Of a stretch of DNA of 64,000 nucleotides, positions 1 to 9,176 are shown piece after piece (position 1 is the stretch's first letter; the number at the start of each line of letters is the position of its first letter). A program made the translations under genes and the position numbers. This DNA comes from Leucobacter chromiisoli. GTDB lineage: Bacteria; Actinomycetota; Actinomycetes; Actinomycetales; Microbacteriaceae. The stretch lies in NCBI RefSeq assembly GCF_016522505.1, contig NZ_JAEHOH010000010.1, positions 62,001-126,000 on the forward strand. The letters are read 5' to 3'. Below the pieces are notes generated by a model that was not told the DNA's origin, did not search any database, and saw only the letters and a list, made by a program, of their open reading frames with translations.

Positions 1-1
1 G

Positions 2-997
2 ATGCTGATCCAGCTCATGGCGATGGCGCGGCAGCCGGTGACGAGCCTCAGCTGGGTCGTCGACTCCGCCCAGCGGGCCATCGCGGGATCGAAGTCGTAT
101 TTCGAGGTCATGGAGATCGACCCGGCGGATCTCGACGGGGGACCGGCCGGCCGAGCGACGGGTCGCCGCGATGCGGCGGATATCCGCGATGCGGCCTCTC
201 CCGGCGCTCCCGGTTCGCGCGACGGCGGCGACGCGCCGATGGCGTCGTTCAGGAACGTGCGCTTCGGGTACGACGAGGACGACGACGTGGTCTCCGGCAT
301 CTCCTTCGACATGGCGCGCGGCGAGCGGGTGGCGCTCGTCGGAGAGTCCGGCGGCGGCAAGAGCACCCTGATCAACCTGCTGCTGGGGCTGTACTCGCCG
401 CGCTCCGGCAGCATCGAGGTCGCCGGGATCGACGGCGACCTCTCCGCGCTGCGCCGCAGCATCGGCGTCGTGTTCCAGGATCCCTCGCTCTTCTCCGGCA
501 CCATCGCCGAGAACATCGCCTACGGGCGCCCCGATGCGAGCCGCGAGGAGATCGAGGAGGTGGCGAAGCGGGCCGCCGTCGACATCTTCGTGGAGAAGTT
601 CCCCGCGGGCTACGACACCGTCATCGGCGAGCGGGGGATGAAGCTCTCGGGCGGCCAGAAGCAGCGCATCGCCGTGGCGCGGGCCATGCTGAAGGACGCG
701 CCCATCCTCGTGCTCGACGAGGCGACGAGCGCGCTCGACACGAAGTCGGAGCGCCTCGTGCAGGCCGGCCTCGAGGAGCTCATGCGGGGGCGCACCAGCC
801 TGATCATCGCGCACCGCCTCTCGACGATCGCCGAGGTCGACCGCATCATCACGCTGCGCGACGGGCGCATCGACGAGATCGGCACCCCGGCCGAGCTCAC
901 CGAGTCCGGGGGCATCTACGCCGAGCTGCTCGCCCTGCAGAACTCGACGTCGAAGGCCGATCGCAAGCGCCTCAAGCGCTTCGACGTGATCGGCTGA
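2..997 (+). CDS. ABC exporter, ATP-binding C-terminal part (5' end outside window)
   Basis: This is the end of a type I ABC exporter half-transporter; the membrane domain lies mostly upstream of the window. The first ~37 visible residues look like the last cytoplasmic helix of the transmembrane domain. A low-complexity Asp/Arg/Gly linker follows, then a full nucleotide-binding domain from about residue 80. Visible motifs are Walker A GESGGGKST (114-122), the signature LSGGQKQRIAVARA, Walker B ILVLDEATSALD and the H-loop AHRLSTI, so the ATPase should be active. Substrate cannot be told from this fragment; lipids or drugs are usual for the family. The reading frame continues past position 1, so the first methionine here is not the real start. 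Confidence 0.93.
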   Translation: MLIQLMAMARQPVTSLSWVVDSAQRAIAGSKSYFEVMEIDPADLDGGPAGRATGRRDAADIRDAASPGAPGSRDGGDAPMASFRNVRFGYDEDDDVVSGISFDMARGERVALVGESGGGKSTLINLLLGLYSPRSGSIEVAGIDGDLSALRRSIGVVFQDPSLFSGTIAENIAYGRPDASREEIEEVAKRAAVDIFVEKFPAGYDTVIGERGMKLSGGQKQRIAVARAMLKDAPILVLDEATSALDTKSERLVQAGLEELMRGRTSLIIAHRLSTIAEVDRIITLRDGRIDEIGTPAELTESGGIYAELLALQNSTSKADRKRLKRFDVIG

Positions 998-1099
998 GCC
1001 GCGCCGCCGCCCGTGAAGCATCGGGTGAGGAGCCGGCCCGGGGCCCCGTCGCTTCGCCGGGATCGCGACGGCGGTCGCCCCGCCACTACGATGGTGCAG

Positions 1100-2260
1100 A
1101 TGTCTCCCCTCGCCGACCGTCGCCGCGCCCGCGTCGCGACGATGATCGCCTTCGCCACGAACGGCGCGCTGCCCGCGACCCTGATGGCCCGGTACGCGGA
1201 GGTGAAGGAGCTCCTCGGGATCGACGCCGCCGTGTTCGGCATCGTGGTGGTCGGCTACCTCCTCGGCGCCGCCGGAGCGTTCCAGCTGCCGGGCGCGATC
1301 CTGCGCCGCCTGGGCAGCCGCGGTGCCACGTCGACCGGGACGGTCTGGATCGCGCTCGCGCTGGTGCTCGCCACCCTCGGGGTCGCGACGGGGCAGCTGT
1401 GGCTCTTCGTCGTCGGTCTCGTGCTCGCCGGCTTCGGCGACGCCGCGGTCGACGTGGCGGAGAACGCGCAGGGCCTCCGGGTGCAGGAGGCCTACGGCAG
1501 GTCGCTGCTCTCCTCGATGCACGCCGGCTGGAGCGTGGGAGCCGCCGTCGGCGGGGTCGTGGGCACGGTCGCCGGCTCGCTGGGCGTGCCGCTGCTCGTC
1601 CACGTGGCCGCCTGGGGGGTCGTCTGCGTCGTCGCGATGACCTGGTCGGGGCGCTTCTTCCTCGCCGATGCTCACGTCGGGGAGACCGCGGATCCGGGCA
1701 CCGGCAGGATCGGCGCTCGCGCCCTGCGGCTGCTGATTCCGCTCGCGCTCGTCGCGCTGGCCGGGATCGCGGTCGAGGACATCGGCAACAACTGGTCAGC
1801 CGTGCTGCTCGCCACGGAGCGCGGCGTTCCGGTCGCGTCGGCTGGGATCGGTCTGAGCGTCCTGCTGGGAGCGCAGTTCGCCGGCCGCCTCGTCGGCGAC
1901 CGATTCATCGACCGCGTCGGCAACCGGGCCGCGCTCCTCGTCAGCCTGGTCATGATCGCCGGAGGCTTCGTCCTCGCCGCATGGGCGCCGTGGGCGTGGC
2001 TCACGCTGGCGGGCCTCGCGCTCGCCGGCTTCGGCAGCGCGGTCACGATCCCGCTCGCCTTCGCCGGAGCCGACGCCATGCCGGGCCTGCGCCCGCACGC
2101 CGGCGTGACGTGGATCAGCTGGATCATGCGCGTGGCGAGCCTCGGGCTCAGCCCCGCCGTCGGCGGCATCACCACGGCCGCCTCGCTGCCCGTCGCCATT
2201 TCGGCCGCCTCGCTGCTCGCCCTGCTCGCGCTCGTCTTCCAGCTGCGCCGGCCCCGCTGA
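1100..2260 (+). CDS. MFS transporter
   Basis: A permease of about 386 residues with roughly twelve hydrophobic segments, acting in the cytoplasmic membrane. A degenerate MFS motif A, GRLVGDRFIDRVGNR, sits in the central cytoplasmic loop. The family moves small solutes or drugs by proton-coupled exchange; the substrate here is unknown. A TACGAT -10 box at 1087-1092 places the transcript start at about 1100, so the ATG at 1100 would be leaderless; the ATG at 1091 is the alternative. An in-frame extension to 1013 is Arg/Pro-rich and unlikely to be translated. The gene ends four bases before the convergent winged-helix gene. Confidence 0.88.
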   Translation: MSPLADRRRARVATMIAFATNGALPATLMARYAEVKELLGIDAAVFGIVVVGYLLGAAGAFQLPGAILRRLGSRGATSTGTVWIALALVLATLGVATGQLWLFVVGLVLAGFGDAAVDVAENAQGLRVQEAYGRSLLSSMHAGWSVGAAVGGVVGTVAGSLGVPLLVHVAAWGVVCVVAMTWSGRFFLADAHVGETADPGTGRIGARALRLLIPLALVALAGIAVEDIGNNWSAVLLATERGVPVASAGIGLSVLLGAQFAGRLVGDRFIDRVGNRAALLVSLVMIAGGFVLAAWAPWAWLTLAGLALAGFGSAVTIPLAFAGADAMPGLRPHAGVTWISWIMRVASLGLSPAVGGITTAASLPVAISAASLLALLALVFQLRRPR

Positions 2261-2264
2261 GGCC

Positions 2265-3509
2265 TCAGGCCACCGCGATCGCCGTCCCGGATCTGCCGTG
2301 GAAGGCGCCCCACCGCTCCGCGACGGGGGCGAGCGCCGCGGCGTCGAGGCGCTCGCCCGGCAGCGCGGTGGCGCTCACGTCCTCGCCCTTGCGGGTGCCG
2401 CGCTTCCAGGTGCCCACCACGCGCCCGTCGTGCACGACCGTGGCGAGGAACATCCCGTTGCGGCCCGGCACGATGCGCTCGAAGTGCGCGGGATCGAGCT
2501 GCGCCGAGCGGTCGGTGTAGCCGAGCAGGTGCTCGTCGAACGCCGGCAGCAGCAGCCACGCGCCCCCACGGGACCCGATGCCCGAACCCGCGCGCGATCC
2601 TGCGCCGGCGCGCGACCCTGCGCCGGATCCGCCCGAACCGGAGAGCTCGTCGAGCGCCTCGGGCGCCGCCCAGAACTCGGCGGGGGAATCGGCCACGCGC
2701 AGCGGCGCCAGCCGCCCGGCCTCGGCGGCGAGCGCGAGCCCCCGTCTCGCGTCGCGCGCGGTGAGACCGGTCCACCAGGCGAAGTCCTTGGCGGTGACCG
2801 GACCGCGAGCGCCCGCGTAGCGGAGCGCGAACTCGGCGAGCGCCTCGTCGCCCTCGAGACGGCGCGGCGAGGCGATCCAGTCGTCGGCGAGCACGAGCCG
2901 CGGCTCCCCGTCGACGACGGGGCCGAGCGTGGCGATCCCGTTCTGACACAGCCACCAGATCAGGTGGTAGCGCCAGTTGCTCCGCCACTCGAGACCGGCT
3001 CCCGTCCAGACTTCGGAGAGCTCGTCCCGGTCGAGGCTGCGTCCGCCGCTCATGGCCTCGACCGCGGTCTCGACCAGCGCGTCGAGCGCCGCGTCGCTCA
3101 TGCCGAGGAACTCGCGGCGCTTGGGCGCGCCGGCCAGCACCCGGTGCCCGGTCACGCCCTGCATCCAGCCGATGTCCTCGGCGGCGACGACGTGGATGGT
3201 GCCGCGCATGGGCCAGGAGCGCACGATGAGACCCCGGTTGAAGGCCGCCGTGACGTCGTCGACCGCGCTGCCCGGCGTGCGCACGCCGAGTGCCCAGCGG
3301 GCCGACCGCCAATCCTGCCCCTGCGACGCGAGCATGCGCCGCGCCGTGCTCGCGATGCGCTCCGGGGCCGGGTCGTCGTGATCCCGATCCCGGTCAGAGG
3401 CCGAACCGGCGCTCCGGGCGGCACCGTGAGCACCGCGATCGAGCCCTTCGAGCCCCAGCGCGCGCATGCGGAGGCGGAGCAGGTCGGCGGCACCCAGTTC
3501 GACGGTCAT
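2265..3509 (-). CDS. winged-helix DNA-binding domain protein (HTH_42 / YcaQ-like family)
   Basis: A 414-residue protein of the winged-helix DNA-binding-domain family (Pfam HTH_42). Typical segments are GLIVRSWPMRGTIHVV near residue 90 and FDEHLLGYTDRSAQL in the C-terminal part. Some relatives are DNA glycosylases that unhook interstrand crosslinks or remove alkylated bases, but most actinobacterial members are uncharacterised. A Gly/Ser/Ala/Arg-rich low-complexity insert lies around residues 292-312. The start is supported by a TACGAT -10 box seven bases upstream on the minus strand (leaderless). Convergent with the MFS gene. Enzymatic activity is inference only. Confidence 0.82.
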   Translation of the reverse strand: MTVELGAADLLRLRMRALGLEGLDRGAHGAARSAGSASDRDRDHDDPAPERIASTARRMLASQGQDWRSARWALGVRTPGSAVDDVTAAFNRGLIVRSWPMRGTIHVVAAEDIGWMQGVTGHRVLAGAPKRREFLGMSDAALDALVETAVEAMSGGRSLDRDELSEVWTGAGLEWRSNWRYHLIWWLCQNGIATLGPVVDGEPRLVLADDWIASPRRLEGDEALAEFALRYAGARGPVTAKDFAWWTGLTARDARRGLALAAEAGRLAPLRVADSPAEFWAAPEALDELSGSGGSGAGSRAGAGSRAGSGIGSRGGAWLLLPAFDEHLLGYTDRSAQLDPAHFERIVPGRNGMFLATVVHDGRVVGTWKRGTRKGEDVSATALPGERLDAAALAPVAERWGAFHGRSGTAIAVA

Positions 3510-3593
3510 GTCGAGAATCGTAGACCCCGCCCTCGACGAACGGCTCGCCGCCGACCCGCGGGGGCGAGATCCTGCTCAGCCCGAGGGCGCGGA

Positions 3594-4676
3594 TCAGAAC
3601 CGGGCCCGCGCGTACTGCGGCGGCACGAGCGCCGCCGCCGAGGGCGCGCGCAGCTCGTGCGCCCACCGGATCGGCAGGTGCGGGTCGGTGAGCAGCGCCC
3701 GCCCGAGCAGCACCGTGTCGGCCTGGCCGGTGGCGAGGATCCCCTCGGCCTGCGCCGCCTGGGTGATGAGGCCGACGGCGGCCACGGGCAGCGGCCCACG
3801 GCGCACCTCGGCTGCGAGGCCGACCTGATAGGACGGGCCGACCGGGATCGGGGCGCTCGGCACGTTCGCGGCCGAGGAGACGTCGATGAGGTCGGCGCCG
3901 TCGTCGGCGAGCCAGGAGGACAGCTCGGTCGCCTCCTCGACGGAGAAGCCGCCCGGCACCCACTCGGTGGCCGAGACGCGCACGAGGATCGGCAGGGACG
4001 CGTGCCGATCCCGGATCTCCCGCACGATCTCGCGGAGCAGCCGGGCCCGCCCTGCCAGTTCGCCGCCGTACGCGTCTCGGCGATGATTCGACAGCGGCGA
4101 GAGGAACTCGTGCAGCAGGTAGCCGTGCGCCGCGTGCACCTCGACGGCGTCGGCCCCGGCTCGCACCGCGCGGTCGGCGGCGTCGGCGAAGGCGCGCACC
4201 AGCACGGGCAGCTCGACGGCGTCGAGGGCGCGCGGGGTCGCGAAGTCGCCGAACGGGATGGCGGAGGGCGCGACGGTCTCCCACGCCCCCTCCGCGGCGG
4301 CGAGCGATCCCGAGGGGGAGCCGGGCAGCGTCGGGTGGGTCGAGGCCTTGCGCCCCGCGTGGGCGAGCTGCACGCCGATCCTCGCGCCGTGGGCGTGCGC
4401 CGCGTCGACGATCCGGGCGAGCGCGTCGGCCTGGGCGTCGTTCCAGAGCCCGAGATCGAGCGCGGAGATCCTGCCCTCGGGCACCACCGCGGTCGCCTCG
4501 GTGAGCACGAGCCCCGCCCCGCCGCGGGCGAGCGAACCGAGGTGCTGGAGGTGCCAGTCGGTCGCGACGCCGTCCTCGGCCGTCACCGAGTACTGGCACA
4601 TCGGCGAGGCCCAGAGGCGGTTGCGGAACTCGACGTCGCGGAGGCGGAGCGGACGGAACAGGATGGGATCGGCCAT
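3594..4676 (-). CDS. NADH:flavin oxidoreductase, old yellow enzyme, YqjM type
   Basis: A 360-residue FMN-dependent TIM-barrel enzyme of the old yellow enzyme family, reducing activated C=C bonds with NAD(P)H in the cytoplasm. The N-terminal ASPMCQYS carries the Cys typical of the YqjM (thermophilic-like) subclass. QLAHAGRKA and HAAHGYLLHEFLSPLSNHR supply substrate- and FMN-binding residues, and RDAYGG is the family's conserved loop. Length is usual. A TAGACT -10 box six bases before the ATG suggests a leaderless transcript. Its physiological substrate is unknown; detoxification of electrophiles is the usual guess. Confidence 0.93.
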   Translation of the reverse strand: MADPILFRPLRLRDVEFRNRLWASPMCQYSVTAEDGVATDWHLQHLGSLARGGAGLVLTEATAVVPEGRISALDLGLWNDAQADALARIVDAAHAHGARIGVQLAHAGRKASTHPTLPGSPSGSLAAAEGAWETVAPSAIPFGDFATPRALDAVELPVLVRAFADAADRAVRAGADAVEVHAAHGYLLHEFLSPLSNHRRDAYGGELAGRARLLREIVREIRDRHASLPILVRVSATEWVPGGFSVEEATELSSWLADDGADLIDVSSAANVPSAPIPVGPSYQVGLAAEVRRGPLPVAAVGLITQAAQAEGILATGQADTVLLGRALLTDPHLPIRWAHELRAPSAAALVPPQYARARF

Positions 4677-4824
4677 CCCTCGAGTCTAGAAGCCCGGGGC
4701 GCGCGTCCCTGCGGCTGCGGCGAGAGCCGCGTCGGCAGCGGGGAGGGGGCCGGTCGTGCGAACCGGTGTCAGCGGTCTGTGCCAGGCTTGACGCGTCCGC
4801 CCAGCACACGAGAGAGGAGCGGCC

Positions 4825-5997
4825 GTGAAGATCTTGCACACCTCCGACTGGCATCTCGGGAGGAGCTTCCACGGGCACTCCACCGCTCCCCAGCTGCGCC
4901 AGGTGCTCGGGGCGCTCCCGGCGCTGATCGCGGAGCACGGGGTCGACGTCGTCGCCGTGGCCGGCGACGTGTTCGACCACGCCGCGCCCGCCGCCGAGCT
5001 CTACGAGGCGCTCGCGCGGGCGATCCGCGGCATCCGCGAGGCGGGCGCCGTCGTCGTGATGATCAGCGGCAACCACGACAACGCCGCGAGGCTGGGCTTC
5101 CAGTCCGAGTGGGCGGCCATGGGAGGGGTGCACGTCATCACGAGGGGCTCCGCCTTCCGGGAGCCCCTGACGCTCACCGACGCGCACGGCGCCGTCGACT
5201 TCTACGGCGTCCCGTTCCTCGAGCCCATGCTGCAGCGCGAGCTGTACCCCGGCGAGCGGCTGCGCGAGCACCGCACCCTGCTCGCGCGGGTGATGGGGGA
5301 GGTGGATCGGCTCGTGGCCGAGCGGGGCAACCGCAGCGTCGTGCTCTCGCACTGCTTCGCGGTGAACGAGGCGACCGCCCGGGACGCGGCGCTCGAGAAC
5401 TCGGATCTGGTGTGGGACCTGACGGCGGGCGGCCTCGATCTCGTGCCGGCCGGCATCTTCGGCGGGGTCGACTACGCCGCGCTGGGGCATCTCCACGGCC
5501 GCGGCACGCTCGCCCCGAACGTGCGGTACAGCGGCGCACCGCTCCACTACTCGTTCTCCGAAGCGGACAAGCCCCGCGGGGCCTGGCTCGTCGAGCTCGA
5601 CGGCGGCGGGCTCGCCCGCGTCGACTGGCTGCAGCTGCCGGTGCCGCGGCCGCTGGTCAGGATCCGGGGCACGATCGACGAGCTCCTGAGTGCGAGCGGG
5701 CTCGCGAAGCACGAGGGCAGCTGGGTCGAGGCCACGCTCACCGACTGCGTGCGTCCGATCGACGCGATGCGCCGTCTGAAGGAGCGGTTCCCGCACTGCG
5801 CCCGGATCGAGTTCGCGCCGATCGGAGGGGCGGAGGGCCCCCGCCGCAGCTACGCCTCGCGGGTCGCGGGTCGTGGGGACGACGAGGTGATCGGGGAGTT
5901 CCTCGCACACGTCCGCTCGGGGGAGGGGCCCGACGACGCCGAGCGCGAGCTCCTGGCAGAGGTGCTCGCCGAGGTGCGGGAGGGCGGGGCGCGATGA
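4825..5997 (+). CDS. sbcD: exonuclease SbcCD subunit D
   Basis: The nuclease subunit of SbcCD (Mre11 homologue), 390 residues. The N-terminus MKILHTSDWHLGR contains the first metallophosphoesterase motif (D-x-H). GDVFDH and ISGNHDN follow in order, then HCF and GHLHGR further on, giving a complete set of metal ligands. SbcCD cuts hairpins and DNA ends arising in replication and is an ATP-dependent double-strand exonuclease. An AGAGAGGAG ribosome site precedes the ATG. The stop overlaps the sbcC start (ATGA at 5994-5997), so the two subunits are translationally coupled. Confidence 0.96.
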   Translation: MKILHTSDWHLGRSFHGHSTAPQLRQVLGALPALIAEHGVDVVAVAGDVFDHAAPAAELYEALARAIRGIREAGAVVVMISGNHDNAARLGFQSEWAAMGGVHVITRGSAFREPLTLTDAHGAVDFYGVPFLEPMLQRELYPGERLREHRTLLARVMGEVDRLVAERGNRSVVLSHCFAVNEATARDAALENSDLVWDLTAGGLDLVPAGIFGGVDYAALGHLHGRGTLAPNVRYSGAPLHYSFSEADKPRGAWLVELDGGGLARVDWLQLPVPRPLVRIRGTIDELLSASGLAKHEGSWVEATLTDCVRPIDAMRRLKERFPHCARIEFAPIGGAEGPRRSYASRVAGRGDDEVIGEFLAHVRSGEGPDDAERELLAEVLAEVREGGAR

Positions 5998-8900
5998 GGA
6001 TCCTGACGCTCGACCTCGAGGGCTTCGGCCCGTTCCGCGACCGGCAGGTGCTGCGGTTCGACCGTGCCGCGGCCGGCGGCATCCTCCTGATCGCTGGCCG
6101 CACCGGCGCGGGCAAGTCGAGCCTGCTCGACGCCGTGAGCTTCGCGCTCTACGGCGCGGTGCCGCGCTACGACGGGCAGCCGGGCCGCGTGCGCAGCGAT
6201 CACAGCGAGCCGACGCGGCCCACGAGGGTGACGCTCGACTTCGAGATGGGCGGAGCGCGCTATCGGGTCGAGCGGCGACCCGAGTGGCAGCGGCCGAAGC
6301 AGCGCGGCACCGGCACGACGCTGCAGAAGCAGGAGGCCCGGCTGTGGCGCTGGGACGAGGCGGCATCGGATTGGGAGGGCATCGCCTCGCGGCCCGTCGA
6401 CGTGGCGCCCGAGCTGCAGGAGATCCTCGGGCTCAGCCACGCGCAGTTCCTCCAGGTCGTGCTGCTCGCCCAGGGCGGTTTCCAGCGCTTCCTGCACGCG
6501 CAGGACCAGGAGCGCCAGGCGACCCTCAGAACGCTCTTCCGCACGCAGCGCTTCGCCGAGGTCGAGCGCCTGCTCGCGGAGCGGCGCCGGGAACTCGACG
6601 AGACGGTGGGGCGGGCGGAGGCGCGCATCTCCGGTCTGCTCGAACAGGCGGAGGCGGCCATCGCCGAGGCGCCCGACCCCGCGTCCGAGACGGCCGGGTC
6701 TGGGCAGACCGCCGACTCGATCGATGCGCGCCGCGGCGCGGTGGCCGCGGCGGTGGCCGCGCTGGGCTCCGAGTCCGACGGGCTCCGGCGCCGTGCCGCC
6801 GAGACCGCCCGCGCCGCCGGAGCGGCGGACGAGCGGGCCCGGCTCTCCCGAACGCTCGCCGCAGCCCAGCGACGGCTGTCGGAGGCGAGGGAGCGCGAGC
6901 GGAGTCTCGCCGAGGGGGAAGCGGCGGTCGAGCGGGATCGCGCGATCCTCGCGGGTGCCGACCGCGCTGCGCCGGTCGAACTGGCCTCCACCAGGCTCAA
7001 CCGGCTCTCCCAGCAGCAGGAGGAGATCATGCACGGTCTCCGCGCCGCACGAGAGCACCTGATCGAGGCCGCCGAACGGGCGGGGGAGTCGCAACGGGTC
7101 GCCGCACTCGTCGAGAGGCCTCTCGCTCACGGGGAGTACGCCGAACGCGGCCAGGACGCGGAGATCGCGGTCGCTGCGGAGGGCCTCGAGCCCGCGGTGC
7201 TGCAGCCGTGGCGGGACGAGGTCGCCGCCTCTCTCGCGGCCCTCGACGAAGCGCGTGACCGGGAGGCCGACCTCGCCTCATTGGAGGCCGAGGCCGAGCG
7301 CCTGCGCGGCCTGCTCTCCGAGCGCCGCGAGGCAGGGGCTGCCCTGCGGAACCGAGCCGAAGTGCTGCCGGGCCTCCGCGACGAGGCCCGCACCTCCGTC
7401 GAACGGCTCGCCCGCCTCGCGGCGCCGCTCGACGAGCTGCGTCGCACGCTCGAACGAGCCGAGCGGACGGCTGAGGCCGCTCTTCGCGCCGGCGAGCTCA
7501 CCACGGCTCTCGCCACGGCACGGCGGCTCTCGAGCGAGCGGGCCGAGGATGCCGCCGATGCCGCCGCGCGGGTGCGAGACCTGCTGGCGCGCCGGCTCGA
7601 GGGCATGGCGGGCGAGCTCGCCGAGGGACTGCGCGCTGGCGAGCCCTGCCCCGTCTGCGGGGCCGTCGAGCATCCCGAACCCGCCGACCGCGACGACCCC
7701 GTGTCGTCCGAGCAGATCGAGCGGGCCGAGCGCGGGGCCGCGGTGGCCAATACCGGCCTCGACGACGCCCGGGCGTCCGAGCGGCAGCTCGAGACCGACC
7801 TCGCCGAGGCGCGGGCGCAGGCCGAGGGACGCGCCCCCGTCGAAGCCGAACGGGCCCTCGCCGAGGCTCGCTCGGCCGTGAGCGCCGCGGCGGAGGCCGA
7901 GCGGGAGCTCGCCGAGCGGCGGAGGAGGCTCGCCGAGCTCGAGACCGAGCTCGAGTCGACCGCGGAGCGCGAACGCGGACTCTCGGAGACGGTGCTCGCC
8001 GCGGAGCACGAGCTCACGATCGTGGAGCGCGATCGCGCCGCGGTCGCCGAGCGCCTCCGCGCCATGCGCGGCGCCTTCGAGACGCTCGCCGAACGCCGCC
8101 AGGCCGAGCTGCTGCTGCGGAACGCCCTCGACGAGACGCTGCGGCGCGGTGCGGAGCTCACGGCGGCGCGGGCCGAGTACGACACGACCTGGGAGGAGTG
8201 CCGCGAAGCGACCGCGCGAGCGGGCTTCGAATCGTTCGCCGCCGCCATCGCCGCCTCGATGCCCGAGGAGGCGCGCAGCGAGCTGAGGAGGCGCATCGAA
8301 GAGCACGAGGCCGAGCGCCAGCAGATCGCAGGCGTTCTCGCGGATCCCGAGCTGCAGGGCCTGCCCGCCGATCCGGTTCCGCTGGATCGGCACGAGGCCG
8401 AGCTGACCGCCGCGCAGGGCGCTGCGCGAGAGGCGGAACGCGCCGCCGTCACGGCCGAGGATCGCGTCCGTGAGCGCCGTGGGCAGCTCGAGCGCCTGGA
8501 CGTCGCCGTCGCCGAGGCCGCAGCGGGCATGGAGGCACTGCGCCGTCTCCGACGCCTCAGCGACACTGTGCAGGGCAAGGAGCCCAACACGCGGCGCATG
8601 CGGCTGGAGGCCTTCGTCCTGGCCGCGCGGCTCGAGGCCATCGTCGATGCGGCCAATCGCCGTCTGCGGACGATGGTCGGCGGCCGCTATACGCTGCAGC
8701 ACGACGACGGGCTCCGCAGCCGCGGCCGCCAATCCGGGCTCGGGCTGCGCGTGCTCGACGAGTACACCGGGCGCGCTCGAAGCACGGACTCGCTGTCGGG
8801 CGGCGAGACGTTCCTCGCCTCGCTCGCCCTCGCCCTGGGCCTCGCCGACGTGGTCACCGCCGAGTCCGGCGGCATCGCACTCGATACGCTGTTCATCGAC

Positions 8901-9176
8901 GAGGGTTTCGGCTCGCTCGATCCCGATGCGCTGGATCAGGCGATGGCGACCCTCGACACGCTGCGCGAGGGAGGCCGCACGGTCGCGCTCATCAGCCACG
9001 TGACCGAGATGAAGGAGCGCATCCCCGCGCAGCTGGAGGTGATCGTCGATCACCGCGGCATCAGCAGTCTGCGCGGCGACGGCGTGCAGGAACCGGACGA
9101 GGCGCAGGAACCGGATGACGTGCGGGAACCCGGCGGCCTGCGGGAAACGACAGTGAGAGAGTGGGAGACCCGATGA
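5994..9176 (+). CDS. sbcC: exonuclease SbcCD subunit C (SMC-like ATPase)
   Basis: A Rad50-like ATPase of 1060 residues, partner of SbcD. Walker A GRTGAGKSSLLDA is at about residues 35-47. Two long Glu/Arg/Ala-rich coiled coils are separated by a CPVCG zinc hook near residue 552. The C-terminal head has the signature LSGGETFLASLALALGLAD and Walker B DTLFIDEGFGSLD. The tail after the ATPase head is Glu/Pro/Asp-rich and repetitive (QEPDE/QEPDD-like units). The start is fixed by the ATGA overlap with sbcD; the frame stays open far upstream only because of G+C bias. The end overlaps the next gene by ATGA at 9173-9176. Confidence 0.96.
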   Translation: MRILTLDLEGFGPFRDRQVLRFDRAAAGGILLIAGRTGAGKSSLLDAVSFALYGAVPRYDGQPGRVRSDHSEPTRPTRVTLDFEMGGARYRVERRPEWQRPKQRGTGTTLQKQEARLWRWDEAASDWEGIASRPVDVAPELQEILGLSHAQFLQVVLLAQGGFQRFLHAQDQERQATLRTLFRTQRFAEVERLLAERRRELDETVGRAEARISGLLEQAEAAIAEAPDPASETAGSGQTADSIDARRGAVAAAVAALGSESDGLRRRAAETARAAGAADERARLSRTLAAAQRRLSEARERERSLAEGEAAVERDRAILAGADRAAPVELASTRLNRLSQQQEEIMHGLRAAREHLIEAAERAGESQRVAALVERPLAHGEYAERGQDAEIAVAAEGLEPAVLQPWRDEVAASLAALDEARDREADLASLEAEAERLRGLLSERREAGAALRNRAEVLPGLRDEARTSVERLARLAAPLDELRRTLERAERTAEAALRAGELTTALATARRLSSERAEDAADAAARVRDLLARRLEGMAGELAEGLRAGEPCPVCGAVEHPEPADRDDPVSSEQIERAERGAAVANTGLDDARASERQLETDLAEARAQAEGRAPVEAERALAEARSAVSAAAEAERELAERRRRLAELETELESTAERERGLSETVLAAEHELTIVERDRAAVAERLRAMRGAFETLAERRQAELLLRNALDETLRRGAELTAARAEYDTTWEECREATARAGFESFAAAIAASMPEEARSELRRRIEEHEAERQQIAGVLADPELQGLPADPVPLDRHEAELTAAQGAAREAERAAVTAEDRVRERRGQLERLDVAVAEAAAGMEALRRLRRLSDTVQGKEPNTRRMRLEAFVLAARLEAIVDAANRRLRTMVGGRYTLQHDDGLRSRGRQSGLGLRVLDEYTGRARSTDSLSGGETFLASLALALGLADVVTAESGGIALDTLFIDEGFGSLDPDALDQAMATLDTLREGGRTVALISHVTEMKERIPAQLEVIVDHRGISSLRGDGVQEPDEAQEPDDVREPGGLRETTVREWETR

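Noticed and set aside
2298-5993. In-frame extension of sbcC far upstream
   Set aside because: It has no domain content and crosses several real genes; the sbcC start is fixed by the ATGA overlap and Rad50-like N-terminus.
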